A stretch of DNA of 64,000 nt, from assembly GCA_030145055.1 (NCBI GenBank), contig JAQYWK010000002.1, positions 372,001 to 436,000 on the forward strand, read 5' to 3'. Of the stretch, positions 9,017-18,080 are shown one piece after another (positions within the stretch are counted from its first letter, which is position 1; each line of letters begins with the position of its first letter). Origin of the DNA: Desulfovibrio sp. (GTDB lineage Bacteria > Desulfobacterota > Desulfovibrionia > Desulfovibrionales > Desulfovibrionaceae). The translations under genes and the position numbers were made by a program. The notes under the pieces are model-generated. The model was given only the letters and a program-made list of their open reading frames with translations. It did not search any database and was not told the DNA's origin.

Positions 9017-9793
9017 TTAAGATTTTGTATTTAACTTTTTCAAAAGAGACTTCACTTCCGATTTATTCTTCGCATACATTTTCGAGCAAAATTTACAGAC
9101 AAATGAAGGAATCTTTTCGTCAGCAGGGAGATCAGGAAATTCAGGAAAATTAAGCTCTTCAATATTGATCGTTTTAAAAGCCATATCGTTATCTATTATG
9201 TCGCATTCAGGCCCAACACACCCAGTAATGTTTTGTTTTGCGACAGCAACAGGATCGAGAGATTTCGTGAATTTAAGAACTTCAGACGGAGTAGAATTAG
9301 TATTAACTTTAACGATCTTGGCATTAATATCCTCAGCAAACAGATAAAAATCAATGCGGTTTAAAGATCTTATTTTACGCCCCTGATCAGCTTTGCTGGA
9401 AGTAACAATCCCATGCATATATTTCTCAACGCTATGCGCAAGCTGATGATAAGCAAGGCTAACCCACTTAATGTATTCACCTTTATTTGTGATAGAAAAA
9501 GATGGTTTGTCAGTGAAAGTGGTTGGTTCAGTTCCACTCGGAATATTAAAAAGAGAGGGATCAATTCCCGCACATTTACAGAACTCATTATACCCGTCCT
9601 CGCCAAAGCAAACGAGCCGTAACAAAGCGCAAGATTTATGAATATCTTCGATTTGCTCAAGAAGCTGACCAGATAAAGACTCGAAATATTCTAAGGTATC
9701 ATCAATATCTTTTCTCGCACCAAAAAAATTAGTGGCCATGTCATTTAAGAATTCGTCGGTTAACGCATTTGATAAATCTTTAAGGGCTGCCAT
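9017..9793 (-). CDS. Unknown cytoplasmic protein with a C-terminal CxxC pair
   Basis: 258 residues, ATG at 9793 behind AAGGA. Mostly helical in the first 150 residues, with no membrane segment or signal. Cysteine pairs occur at CVGPEC (about residue 193) and CKFCSKMY (about residue 233), the latter followed by a lysine-rich tail; they could bind zinc, but no four-cysteine site is obvious. It is probably co-transcribed with the secreted protein downstream. I do not recognise a family. Confidence 0.65.
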   Translation of the reverse strand: MAALKDLSNALTDEFLNDMATNFFGARKDIDDTLEYFESLSGQLLEQIEDIHKSCALLRLVCFGEDGYNEFCKCAGIDPSLFNIPSGTEPTTFTDKPSFSITNKGEYIKWVSLAYHQLAHSVEKYMHGIVTSSKADQGRKIRSLNRIDFYLFAEDINAKIVKVNTNSTPSEVLKFTKSLDPVAVAKQNITGCVGPECDIIDNDMAFKTINIEELNFPEFPDLPADEKIPSFVCKFCSKMYAKNKSEVKSLLKKLNTKS

Positions 9794-9974
9794 TTGTTTA
9801 TCCTTTACTGCTATTTCACAATAAAAAGCACATCATTAAAAAAATAATTAAACTACCTTAGACAGCAGAATACATACATCAATGCCGTTTTGGCAAAAAA
9901 AAACAGAATAGAATTCATTAATTAAACTTGAGAGTGCCATATAATTGCATTATACGCTATTGGCATTAGTCCCG

Positions 9975-9993
9975 ACCAAAAATATGTTTTGGT
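9975..9993. promoter_or_regulatory. Inverted repeat, possible operator upstream of the SucCD-like gene
   Basis: ACCAAAA-ATATG-TTTTGGT is a perfect 7-bp inverted repeat with a 5-base centre. It lies 10 bases upstream of the best -35 candidate in the 329-bp gap 9794-10122, a typical operator position. The binding protein is unknown. Confidence 0.35.
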
Positions 9994-10002
9994 GAGATTA
10001 TG

Positions 10003-10030
10003 TTGATATTTTAGCAGATTGAAATACATA
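10003..10030 (+). promoter_or_regulatory. Candidate sigma-70 promoter for the SucCD-like gene
   Basis: TTGATA (10003-10008), a 16-base spacer and TACATA (10025-10030). It lies about 90 bases before the start codon. In the rest of this gap I see only AT-rich sequence and the palindrome just upstream. Confidence 0.35.
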
Positions 10031-10122
10031 ATTAATTTGTTTCTGCTTTCTGATATACTTTTAAGGTGATTTTTATTCCAATTAACTCATGAAGTTATAA
10101 CCGTAGACATGCTGGAGGGAAT

Positions 10123-12213
10123 ATGCTGCTCAATGAACATCTTAGCAAGACACTTCTTAAGGAAGCTGCCGGGATCCCTGTACCTACAGGCGTTAAAATC
10201 ACTCTGAAAGACCTCCCAAATCTAGAACCTTACTTTCCTCTTCCATGGATTCTAAAAGCGCAGGTTCCAGTTGGTGGACGTGGAAAAGCAGGAGGAATCC
10301 AAAAAGTTAATTCCCGTGAAGATTACGAAAAGATCGCCCGCGAAATTTTAACTATGGAAATCAAGGGTAACAAAGTTCCCTTTATTAGAGCCGAACCGGC
10401 TGTTGATATCCGCCAAGAATTTTATCTATCACTCACCCTTTCTCGTCAGCGCCGAAAAGTTATAATGACCGTTGGCCGTGAAGGCGGAGTTGAAATAGAA
10501 AACATGGGCCCTGACAACTTACTCGTTCAAGAAATAAGCCTGCCGGGTGGATTACAACCGAACCAGATCCGCGCCGCATTTTTCCACATCGGAATAGCGA
10601 AAGAGCTTTTTGCTGACTTCAGTGGAATTGTCAGCAACCTCTATAAATCAATGATTGATTACGGTTTGCTACTTGCCGAAATCAACCCACTCGCACTTAC
10701 TGGTTACGGCAAACTCCTTGCCCTAGACGGTAAAATTGAGATGGATGATAACATCGTAGATATCAATCCCGCCTTCGAAAAATTTTATCAGCCTGAGCAT
10801 TCAACCGCAGAAGAAAATATTGCGCGCGATGCCGGAATGAGCTTTGTATCCCTCAAAGGATGGGTAGGATTAATCGCTAACGGTGCAGGCCTTGCTATGG
10901 CCTCAATGGACGCACTTAACTTCTCAGGGCTACCTGCAGCGAACTTTCTTGACCTTGGCGGAGCCGCAGACCAGAAAAGAATCGAAACAGCCTTAGGGTT
11001 ACTCTTTAAGGATAAACAGGTCGAAGCGATTTTCATAAACTTGTTCGGTGGTATTCTTTCCTGTGAACTGGTTGCAAAAGCGCTGGTTGCTGCTCTTGGC
11101 GGTAAAGAGCTAGAGAAACCAATCGTTGTTCGCATGTCAGGAAACAGCGCAGATGAAGGGTTAAATATTCTAAAAGAGCTAGGAAGTGATAAACTGCACC
11201 GCGCTCATAATATGAGTGAGGCAATCGAAATACTTCGTACGCTTGAGCCTGCAAACACACCAAAAATTGAGTTTCCAGATCCGATATCAGCAATGCCCGA
11301 CTCTACGCCGCAAGACGTAGGTTACAAATCATCATCCATCTTTGAAATTGATAAGGACACACCTATTCTCGTTCAGGGAATAACTGGGCAAGAAGGACGT
11401 TTGCACACGTCGTTAATGCTCGAATACGGCAGTAACATCGTCGCCGGCGTTACCCCATTTAAAGGCGGTCAGGAAGTCTTGGGCGTACCTGTATACAACA
11501 GCATTAAGGAAGCACAGCTTCACCACGAAATTGGCGCATCCATAATTTTTGTTCCGCCAAAGCTGGCAACTGACGCGATACTAGAAGCCGCATCCTGCGA
11601 AATCCCTTGGGTTGTATGTATAACCGAAGGAATCGTTCAGAGTTCTATGCTGAATGTTCTTGAACAGATCAAGGGTGGTAAAACCAGAGTAGTCGGACCT
11701 AATACTCCCGGCCTGATTGTGCCAGGGCAGACAAAAATAGGAATTTTACCAACCACTCCATTCTCACCCGGTCCTGTCGCTGTTCTTTCACGTAGCGGGA
11801 CCCTGACATATGAAGTTGCTGATCGCTTAAATCAGGTTGGTATCGGCCAATCATTAAGCGTAGGTATCGGCGGAGATTCCTACATAGGAACCACATTTGC
11901 GGATATGTTTGAAATGCTTCGCAATCATGATGAGACCAAGGCTGTCATGGTTTTAGGTGAAATTGGCGGAACCGCAGAGCAGGATTTAGCTGACTACGTA
12001 ATTGAAACAGGATTTGACAAACCCGTACTTTCCTTTATTGCTGGGCAGACCGCGCCTCCCGGGAAACGTCTCGGACATGCCGGTGCTATTTTACAGGAAG
12101 GAACCGGAGTTCAAGGCAAGCTGGAAAAAATGCGTTCAGCAGGCTTCACAGTCTGTCCAAGTCTTGAATCAATTGCACAGCTCACAGCGGACGCTCTCGG
12201 AATAAAAATATAG
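10123..12213 (+). CDS. Fused succinyl-CoA synthetase-type acyl-CoA ligase (SucC-SucD in one chain)
   Basis: 696 residues. Residues 1-390 match the beta subunit (SucC): LLNEHLSKTLLKEAAGIPVP, the ATP-grasp core, then NLFGGILSCELVAKAL. Residues about 410-696 match the alpha subunit (SucD): PILVQGITGQEGRLHT, GGVTP-like AGVTPFKGGQ, and the phosphohistidine motif RLGHAGAIL with the histidine near 652. Separate subunits are usual, so this is a beta-alpha fusion. The expected reaction is acyl-CoA + ADP + phosphate to acid + CoA + ATP; succinate is the likely but not proven substrate. Start ATG follows GGAGGGA. The next gene begins inside its stop codon, suggesting coupled translation. Confidence 0.88.
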   Translation: MLLNEHLSKTLLKEAAGIPVPTGVKITLKDLPNLEPYFPLPWILKAQVPVGGRGKAGGIQKVNSREDYEKIAREILTMEIKGNKVPFIRAEPAVDIRQEFYLSLTLSRQRRKVIMTVGREGGVEIENMGPDNLLVQEISLPGGLQPNQIRAAFFHIGIAKELFADFSGIVSNLYKSMIDYGLLLAEINPLALTGYGKLLALDGKIEMDDNIVDINPAFEKFYQPEHSTAEENIARDAGMSFVSLKGWVGLIANGAGLAMASMDALNFSGLPAANFLDLGGAADQKRIETALGLLFKDKQVEAIFINLFGGILSCELVAKALVAALGGKELEKPIVVRMSGNSADEGLNILKELGSDKLHRAHNMSEAIEILRTLEPANTPKIEFPDPISAMPDSTPQDVGYKSSSIFEIDKDTPILVQGITGQEGRLHTSLMLEYGSNIVAGVTPFKGGQEVLGVPVYNSIKEAQLHHEIGASIIFVPPKLATDAILEAASCEIPWVVCITEGIVQSSMLNVLEQIKGGKTRVVGPNTPGLIVPGQTKIGILPTTPFSPGPVAVLSRSGTLTYEVADRLNQVGIGQSLSVGIGGDSYIGTTFADMFEMLRNHDETKAVMVLGEIGGTAEQDLADYVIETGFDKPVLSFIAGQTAPPGKRLGHAGAILQEGTGVQGKLEKMRSAGFTVCPSLESIAQLTADALGIKI

Positions 12214-13304
12214 TGAATAAAAACGTTTGTTTTTTTAATAGTAATAAAGCCTGGGGTGGCGGGGAAAAGTGGAATCACCATTTTTCCCTGCTCCTTCGGG
12301 ACAAAGGTTATAATGTTTTTGTGGTGACAAACCATGAATCAGAGCTCAAAAACCGTTTGATAAACGAGCCTGGAATCACCCTTCACAGCGAATCAATCGG
12401 CAATCTTTCCTTTCTTAATCCCGCAACAATGTTGCGGCTTAGATCCTTTTTTAAGGAAAATAAAATTAAAACTATCGTTACAGCGCTGCCCTCTGATGTA
12501 AAAAGTGGAGGAATGGCGGCTAAGTTAGCAGGTGTTTCCAAGGTAATTTATCGCCGTGGAATTGCCGTTCCAGTTAATGATTCACTACTGAATAGATTCA
12601 TATTTTCAACGATAGTTGACCGATTAATAGTGAATTCTCTTGAAACAAAACGTACTGTTCTCGCAAATAACCCGGACCTTATTCATGAATCTAAGATCAG
12701 ACAAATATACAACGGATTCGATGTTGCGGAATACGACAAGCAGGAATCTTCGCCACTTTATGATAAAGAAGATGATGAAATTATCATCGGAAATGCAGCA
12801 AGACTGACCCCTCAGAAGGGACAAAATTTTCTTATTGAAGCTGCCGAAATATTAAAAAAGAAAGATCTTAACTTTCGCATTTTAATAGCTGGCAAAGGTG
12901 AAATGGAAGAAGATCTTAAGGACTACGCCGATAAGCTGGACGTATCTGATGTCGTGAAGTTTGTTGGCTTTGTCGATGACATGAAGTCATTTCATGCATC
13001 GCAGGACATCTTCTGTCTGCCATCATTATGGGAAGGGTTTGGATACGCGCTAGTTGAGGCAATGACCCTTGAAAAGCCCGTTGTCGGTTTCGAAATCAGC
13101 TCAAATCCTGAGGTTGTTAACAATAACAAGACAGGTCTTTTGGTGCCGCCACGTGATGTAAAGTCTCTTGCCGCAGCCCTTGAAATGCTCATTCGCGACG
13201 AAAAGTTACGCACAAAAATGGGTAAATTCGGTAGAGAAAGAGTGCTAAATAAATTTAATACGCCACTTGTTTTAGGAAAATTGATCGACGTAATTGAAGA
13301 ATAA
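12213..13304 (+). CDS. GT4-family glycosyltransferase
   Basis: 363 residues from a GTG that overlaps the TAG of the upstream gene by one base. GT-B fold: N-terminal acceptor domain with a glycine-rich loop (FFNSNKAWGGGEKWNHHF), C-terminal nucleotide-sugar domain with GNAARLTPQKGQNFLIEA, and the E-x7-E region (SLWEGFGYALVEAMTLEKPVVGF). No membrane anchor. Donor and acceptor unknown. Its coupling to a central-metabolism enzyme seems accidental in function. Confidence 0.85.
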   Translation: MNKNVCFFNSNKAWGGGEKWNHHFSLLLRDKGYNVFVVTNHESELKNRLINEPGITLHSESIGNLSFLNPATMLRLRSFFKENKIKTIVTALPSDVKSGGMAAKLAGVSKVIYRRGIAVPVNDSLLNRFIFSTIVDRLIVNSLETKRTVLANNPDLIHESKIRQIYNGFDVAEYDKQESSPLYDKEDDEIIIGNAARLTPQKGQNFLIEAAEILKKKDLNFRILIAGKGEMEEDLKDYADKLDVSDVVKFVGFVDDMKSFHASQDIFCLPSLWEGFGYALVEAMTLEKPVVGFEISSNPEVVNNNKTGLLVPPRDVKSLAAALEMLIRDEKLRTKMGKFGRERVLNKFNTPLVLGKLIDVIEE

Positions 13305-13310
13305 CCTCCG

Positions 13311-13766
13311 CTAAAATTCTTTATCCAGCAATAAATGAGAGAAATATCCTGTCACAAAAGCCACATAATATGGAAGTAAAGTAGGGAAAGGCTGCCCGTA
13401 AACATAGTACGGTAATAGCAACATGGGCATAGGAACAAGTAGCATTGCCCACCATGTGTGAGTCCAACCGCGATGAGCAGTTACTCCCGGAAGCATTGCT
13501 AAAACGCCCAAATACGCCGCCCACTGAAACTCTTTGAAGTAAATAAGTGCCAGAGAAAGAATCAACATTCCTGAATAATAAAGCCTTTTGCCCTTAGAAT
13601 CCGTATCAATATCAGGAAAAAGTGCGCCCAGAATACACAGCACAATCAAAATTGTAAGCTGTTGTGGCTCAATAATATACAGACCAACATTCACAAGCAT
13701 CAAAAGCACCAGTAATCCGGCTACAATTGATCCACATATATGAACTTTATATCCAGGCATTTTCAA
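13311..13766 (-). CDS. YdjM/LexA-binding-type membrane-bound metal-dependent hydrolase homologue
   Basis: 151 residues with about four membrane segments. DUF457/YdjM-like features are ALFPDIDTDSKGKR and HRGWTHTWW, which hold the conserved Asp and His residues thought to bind metal. The function is poorly known even in E. coli. It ends only 6 bp from the convergent glycosyltransferase. Confidence 0.75.
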   Translation of the reverse strand: MKMPGYKVHICGSIVAGLLVLLMLVNVGLYIIEPQQLTILIVLCILGALFPDIDTDSKGKRLYYSGMLILSLALIYFKEFQWAAYLGVLAMLPGVTAHRGWTHTWWAMLLVPMPMLLLPYYVYGQPFPTLLPYYVAFVTGYFSHLLLDKEF

Positions 13767-13801
13767 CCCTGCTGATTTCTACGATTAATAATTCAATACA
13801 C

Positions 13802-13831
13802 AAAAAAAATGCCTCCCCATAAGGAAAGGCA
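13802..13831 (-). terminator. Intrinsic terminator of sufC-sufB
   Basis: A 9-bp uninterrupted stem (13810-13831, with two G-U pairs and a 4-base loop) is followed on the minus strand by eight T. It lies 29 bp after the sufB stop codon. Confidence 0.85.
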
Positions 13832-13859
13832 CTTTAATAATCACTATATTCACAGACAA

Positions 13860-15020
13860 TTACATAGCATCGCTTGAATCAAGTTCTGCAATCTGCTTAT
13901 CAATTTCAATCTGGAGCTTTTTAGGAAGTCCCATATCGTCAACGTTAAGGAACCCGCGTACAATAGTAGAAGTAGCTTCTTCTTCATCCATTCCGCGAGC
14001 CATAAGGTATTCAATCTCTTCCTGAGCAATCTTACCAACAGCAGCTTCGTGGGAAAGCTCTACGCCTTCAACAGTAGCTTCAAGTTCAGGAATCGCATGA
14101 ATGATCCCGCCGCCGAGAAGTAGTCCCTGACACTCAAGATGTCCGCGCGCTGGAGCGTAATTACCCTGAATGTGACCACGGGAAATAATTGTTCCACCAG
14201 TGGTGATAGTACGGGAAATAATCTCACCGCGAGTATTCGGTGCATTCATAATAATACGGGTTCCTGTATCAATATGGGAACCTTCAGGTGCAACCAAAAC
14301 AGAGTTAAAGCGAGCAACAGCGCCCTCGCCATTTAGGAAAATGGTCGGGTAAGATTGAACATCTTTAACCTTTTTGAGCAGTACGTAGTTATTTAAAAGG
14401 ACTCCGCCTTCTTCAACAACTCCGACAGTTCTAGGACGAACGGTAACGTTTTCGCCCCAATTATGAACCATTGTGAAGGTCAGTTTCCCGCCCTTCTTGA
14501 TGTAAATTTCAGAAATACCGAAATGAGCCCCGGTGAACTTACCATGTGAAGCTGCACAACCTGTGATAATCTGTAATTCAGAATCTTCTTCAACAACAAC
14601 GATGTTGTGAATATTCTGGCCTGACTGCTCAGCTTTAAGGAAAAGACAGGACTGCACAGGAGCTTTAATCTTTGCCCCTTTTTTCGTGCGCACAAAATAA
14701 CCACCGTGAAGATTTTCAGCGGCAGACTTTGTGAACTCATCCTTATCTTTATCAACAAGTTTGAAATAATAATCAGGAAGGCCGTCATATTTTTCAAGAG
14801 CCTTTTTGATATCCATAACTTCAACGTCTTTGTTGGTTGAACCACAATGAACGTTAGAATGGTCTACCTGCAAAAAAGTTCCGCTGGTTTCTTCGCTATC
14901 AACGTCAACACCAGCCATAAGCAACTGTTCTTTATCTTCCGCATTAAGGGTAGTTAAATCAGCTACAGCATCGTGTTCGAGGCCATCAAATTTATATAAA
15001 TTGAGATCGACTTTTTTCAT
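13860..15020 (-). CDS. sufB: SufB/SufD-family Fe-S scaffold of the minimal SufC-SufB (SMS-type) system
   Basis: 386 residues with the right-handed beta-helix core of SufB/SufD (ITGCAASHGKFTGAHFGISE, then THTG-like repeats and GHIQGNYAPARGHLECQGLL, ending EAAVGKIAQEEIEYLMARGM). Cysteines are few, including CSS-like CLF and GCA; with SufC it should assemble Fe-S clusters. Only one SufB/D gene is present and there is no SufD, SufS, SufE or SufU next to it, as in the two-gene minimal system of archaea and many anaerobes. That makes it more likely a SufB-type scaffold despite SufD-like length. The start is 26 bp after sufC. Confidence 0.85.
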   Translation of the reverse strand: MKKVDLNLYKFDGLEHDAVADLTTLNAEDKEQLLMAGVDVDSEETSGTFLQVDHSNVHCGSTNKDVEVMDIKKALEKYDGLPDYYFKLVDKDKDEFTKSAAENLHGGYFVRTKKGAKIKAPVQSCLFLKAEQSGQNIHNIVVVEEDSELQIITGCAASHGKFTGAHFGISEIYIKKGGKLTFTMVHNWGENVTVRPRTVGVVEEGGVLLNNYVLLKKVKDVQSYPTIFLNGEGAVARFNSVLVAPEGSHIDTGTRIIMNAPNTRGEIISRTITTGGTIISRGHIQGNYAPARGHLECQGLLLGGGIIHAIPELEATVEGVELSHEAAVGKIAQEEIEYLMARGMDEEEATSTIVRGFLNVDDMGLPKKLQIEIDKQIAELDSSDAM

Positions 15021-15046
15021 AATATTTCTCCGTGGAGTTTATGCTT

Positions 15047-15808
15047 CTACTTCAAGCACTTAACGCATTCTTGGTACCCATATTTGCGAATATGCTCCAG
15101 AATGTCACGCGGTCTGGCTTCACAGCAGAGATGTCCGTTGTAAAGAACCTGTCCACGGTCAGCGTTAATGTAGTCGAGAATATGCCCTGTATGCGTGATA
15201 ATAAGCCCACATGTACTAGAGCCCATTTCCTTCTGCTCTTTCATGCTGAGATCTAGATTCGGGCGAATTTCCCCATCTAGAAGTGTGCGAACCATCTCAC
15301 CGATAAGGTGCATGTTTTCGAGATCGACACCGGATTCAGGTTCATCAAAAAGAACCATACCCGGATTTTGAGCCATCAATTGAAGTAGCTCGGACCGTTT
15401 AATTTCACCTCCGGAAAAACCGGAATTGATATCGCGATCAAGAAAGGTTTCCATATTAACTTTCTTAGCAAGCCGTTCAACATCAACTTTAGAACCATTT
15501 CCACACATTTCTACTAAATGCCTAGTTTTGAGTCCGTGGATGGTTGGAGGGCGCTGGAAAGACATGCCGACACCGAGGCGGGCACGTTCATATATAGGAG
15601 CGTAGGTAATATCTTCGCCCTTAAATGTAATTTTACCTTTAGTTACCGTGTAATTGCTGAACCCCATAAGAGTCATGAGCAAAGAGGTCTTACCGGAGCC
15701 GTTAGGCCCGAAAAGAATAAAGGTTTCGCCTTCTTTTATATGTAGGTTGAGGCCTTTGATGACCTCCTTGTCGCCAATACTGACGTGCAAGTCTTCTATC
15801 TTAAGCAT
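15047..15808 (-). CDS. sufC: SufC ABC-type ATPase for Fe-S cluster assembly
   Basis: 253 residues. Walker A GPNGSGKTS (about 35-43), SufC-type signature GFSGGEIKRSELLQ, Walker B GMVLFDEPESGVD and switch histidine in LIITHTGHILDYI. It supplies ATP-driven motion to the SufB scaffold. A four-cysteine set at the C-terminus and middle (CLK, CEARPR, CGL, CGN) is not a known motif. Start ATG follows GAGGGAA. Confidence 0.9.
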   Translation of the reverse strand: MLKIEDLHVSIGDKEVIKGLNLHIKEGETFILFGPNGSGKTSLLMTLMGFSNYTVTKGKITFKGEDITYAPIYERARLGVGMSFQRPPTIHGLKTRHLVEMCGNGSKVDVERLAKKVNMETFLDRDINSGFSGGEIKRSELLQLMAQNPGMVLFDEPESGVDLENMHLIGEMVRTLLDGEIRPNLDLSMKEQKEMGSSTCGLIITHTGHILDYINADRGQVLYNGHLCCEARPRDILEHIRKYGYQECVKCLK

Positions 15809-16045
15809 TGAGTTCCCTCACTATTACAAACGAAATGTCATACATTTTCAATTTATCTGATTAAGTTCGTTCCAAGAGCTAATAAAATAAGCTTTTCAAG
15901 TCCAGAATAAAAATTATTTATCAATCGCAACCAATAATCCCGAAGACTTATATTTAGGAAATTTATTAAAATACCAAAAAAGTATAGAATTCCATTCGTG
16001 GTAAGCCTAAATGAACCATCCTAGTTGCTAGGTAAATTTCTCAAA

Positions 16046-16070
16046 CATTTTTAACACAGTATTAAAAATG
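16046..16070. promoter_or_regulatory. Inverted repeat between sufC and the Smr gene
   Basis: CATTTTTAA and TTAAAAATG form a perfect 9-bp inverted repeat with a 7-base spacer in the 379-bp divergent gap 15809-16187. It could be an operator for either side or a small hairpin. No IscR/Rrf2 gene is beside it. The rest of the gap is AT-rich with no other clear site. Confidence 0.35.
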
Positions 16071-16187
16071 AGCATGACCCCAAAAAAGTCAAGGAATTAA
16101 AAACAAAAACTCAATTTTTACTCATAGAAAGATTTACTTAAGAAAGAAATATGACTAATTTAAGTCTTCACTTTTAGGAGAATAAAT

Positions 16188-16937
16188 ATGGCAAAAAATA
16201 AAGTTAAGACTCTTGCTGATCTAAAGGCATTAAAGTTCAAAGATGAAAAAAAAGAAATAACCGGCGACCCTAAAATGCCTAAATCTGTACAAAAGGTTTT
16301 AGACGCCCTAAAAAAGAAACCTGAAGTTACGGCGGAATCAGATCCCGAAGAAGTTCCAATTGCTGAAGAGATGGCGTTCATGAATGCCATGTCTGGTGTT
16401 GAACGCATGGAAAGCTCTACAGTGCAGGTTGAGCGAACTAAGCCCGCTACGCCAACCCATTGCACTGATGAGAATGGCAACGCATATAAGAGCAATTTCG
16501 TTGATGGCAGGGTTGAATTTGAACTCGATTACTCCGAGGAGTTCATGTTTGGTCATGTCTGCGGGATTGATACAAAGATTTTCCAGAAGCTTAAAGCTGG
16601 CTCTTATAGCAACGAATCGCGCATTGATCTTCATGGAATGACTTCGGATCAGGCATTTGACAATCTAACGTTTTTCATACGCGAATCCTACCTTCACGGG
16701 TGTAGATGCATACTTGCTGTAACCGGAAAAGGTAAAAATTCGCCAGGCGGACAGTCTGTTCTCAAACGTGAAATGCAGAGCTGGCTGACTCGTGACCCTT
16801 TCCGCCGTGTTGTGCTGGCATTTTGTACCGCTCAGCCCAAAGATGGCGGCGCAGGCGCCGTTTATATTCTTCTGCGCAACCAAAAGAAAGTGAAGGACAA
16901 TGTCACGTGGGATAAGGGAATAAATTGGGACAAATAG
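16188..16937 (+). CDS. Smr-domain protein
   Basis: 249 residues. The last 90 carry the Smr (MutS2-related) domain: RIDLHGMTSDQAFDNL, LAVTGKGKNSPGGQSVLK and CTAQPKDGGAGAVYILL. These are the LDLHG, TGKG and HGG-type motifs, the last changed to DGGAGA. The first 100 residues are charged and low in complexity. Smr domains cleave or nick nucleic acids or assist ribosome rescue; the target is unknown. Start ATG behind TAGGAG. The WecG-like/STAS gene follows after 40 bp. Confidence 0.85.
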   Translation: MAKNKVKTLADLKALKFKDEKKEITGDPKMPKSVQKVLDALKKKPEVTAESDPEEVPIAEEMAFMNAMSGVERMESSTVQVERTKPATPTHCTDENGNAYKSNFVDGRVEFELDYSEEFMFGHVCGIDTKIFQKLKAGSYSNESRIDLHGMTSDQAFDNLTFFIRESYLHGCRCILAVTGKGKNSPGGQSVLKREMQSWLTRDPFRRVVLAFCTAQPKDGGAGAVYILLRNQKKVKDNVTWDKGINWDK

Positions 16938-16977
16938 CCGTTTACTGCTCTATTTCAGCACAAAACGAGGATGTATA

Positions 16978-18018
16978 GTGGATAATTTTATTGAATCACG
17001 CCAGATCAAGATTGCTTTCGGCATTCCGTTTGACAGTCTGGATTTTCACGAACTACTTGTCGCTGTCGGCGAACTTGTAGAATCCAGACGCAAAAAATTT
17101 ATTTTTGCGGTGTCTGCGCCGTGGCTACTAGAATATGGAAGAAATCCATTAAACAGATTAGATGATACTGATATTTTTTTAGCCACAGACTCTACACTGA
17201 CAGACATGGCCCGCAAACACGGCCAGAACATTAAAATGCCCATGGAATATTTTGAATTTCCTGAACAAATTGCCACCATATGCGCGCATTATGGCCATAG
17301 CCTTCTCCATGTTTCCGCAACATCTCTAAAAACAGATATTCTAGTGGCAGATGGCTATGTCCCGCGTTCATTAGATCTATTTACGAATTTCAAAATTTCG
17401 GGAGAATTAGATGAAAAACAAAAGGATTCAATAGTTTCCGCCGCAGCGAATTTAAACCCCGATATTATTTTAATTTCAGCTTCACCAAATGATCTCAGGA
17501 AATATGTTCCTGAAATTTACAAGAACATGCCCAATTGTTTGCTTATCTGCACACCAAGCGATGCAGTAAAATGTAAATTAAAAGATAAAATTTCGAACAT
17601 CCTTTCACCGCTACTTTTAATGCGTCAGGAAACACTTTTCCTGCAACATATAAAAGAATCGTGCTCCATTACAGTTCCAAGCTCCATCAGTTATGATGAC
17701 AAAAAGGAGTATGCGATAATTAAAGTCTCAGGAGTTCTAAGCTCAGCTATAATACCCGAGCTTGGGCGAATGGGAAAAAAGATGTTGCAGCAGAACATGG
17801 ATATAGAGCTTGATTTGTCTAAAACAACAGCCATATCCATCAAAGGTTTGGAAGCAATATTTTACCTAAATAGAATCTGTTTGCACTCTGGCAAAAAAGT
17901 GTCCATTAAAAATATTTCTCCAGAAGTGCTCACGCTCCTGCATCAATCCGGCATCGCTTCGTTTTTTAAAGACTTACCGGGAATCGCCGAAGATGAAGCT
18001 ATTGAGCAAGACGATTAG
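16978..18018 (+). CDS. Degenerate WecG/TagA-like domain fused to a STAS domain
   Basis: 346 residues from a GTG. Residues 8-215 follow the WecG/TagA/CpsF (GT26) layout: AFGIPFDSLDFHELLVAVGE, then ATDSTLTDMAR where active enzymes have a D-G-hG loop, and NPDIILISASPNDLRKYVPE where they have the 'PkQE' loop. Both loops have lost the usual catalytic residues. Residues about 245-335 form a STAS domain (YAIIKVSGVLSS, IELDLSKTTAISIKGLEAI, VSIKNISPEVLTLLHQSGI) of the anti-sigma-antagonist type, with Ser/Thr near the usual phosphorylation position. It probably works as a binding or regulatory protein, not a transferase. I know no named family of this order. Confidence 0.65.
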   Translation: MDNFIESRQIKIAFGIPFDSLDFHELLVAVGELVESRRKKFIFAVSAPWLLEYGRNPLNRLDDTDIFLATDSTLTDMARKHGQNIKMPMEYFEFPEQIATICAHYGHSLLHVSATSLKTDILVADGYVPRSLDLFTNFKISGELDEKQKDSIVSAAANLNPDIILISASPNDLRKYVPEIYKNMPNCLLICTPSDAVKCKLKDKISNILSPLLLMRQETLFLQHIKESCSITVPSSISYDDKKEYAIIKVSGVLSSAIIPELGRMGKKMLQQNMDIELDLSKTTAISIKGLEAIFYLNRICLHSGKKVSIKNISPEVLTLLHQSGIASFFKDLPGIAEDEAIEQDD

Positions 18019-18080
18019 CGATTGCCTCAGGGAACCCCATTTCAGAAGACTAAGCTTAATAAGACATAGCCCGCTCACGC

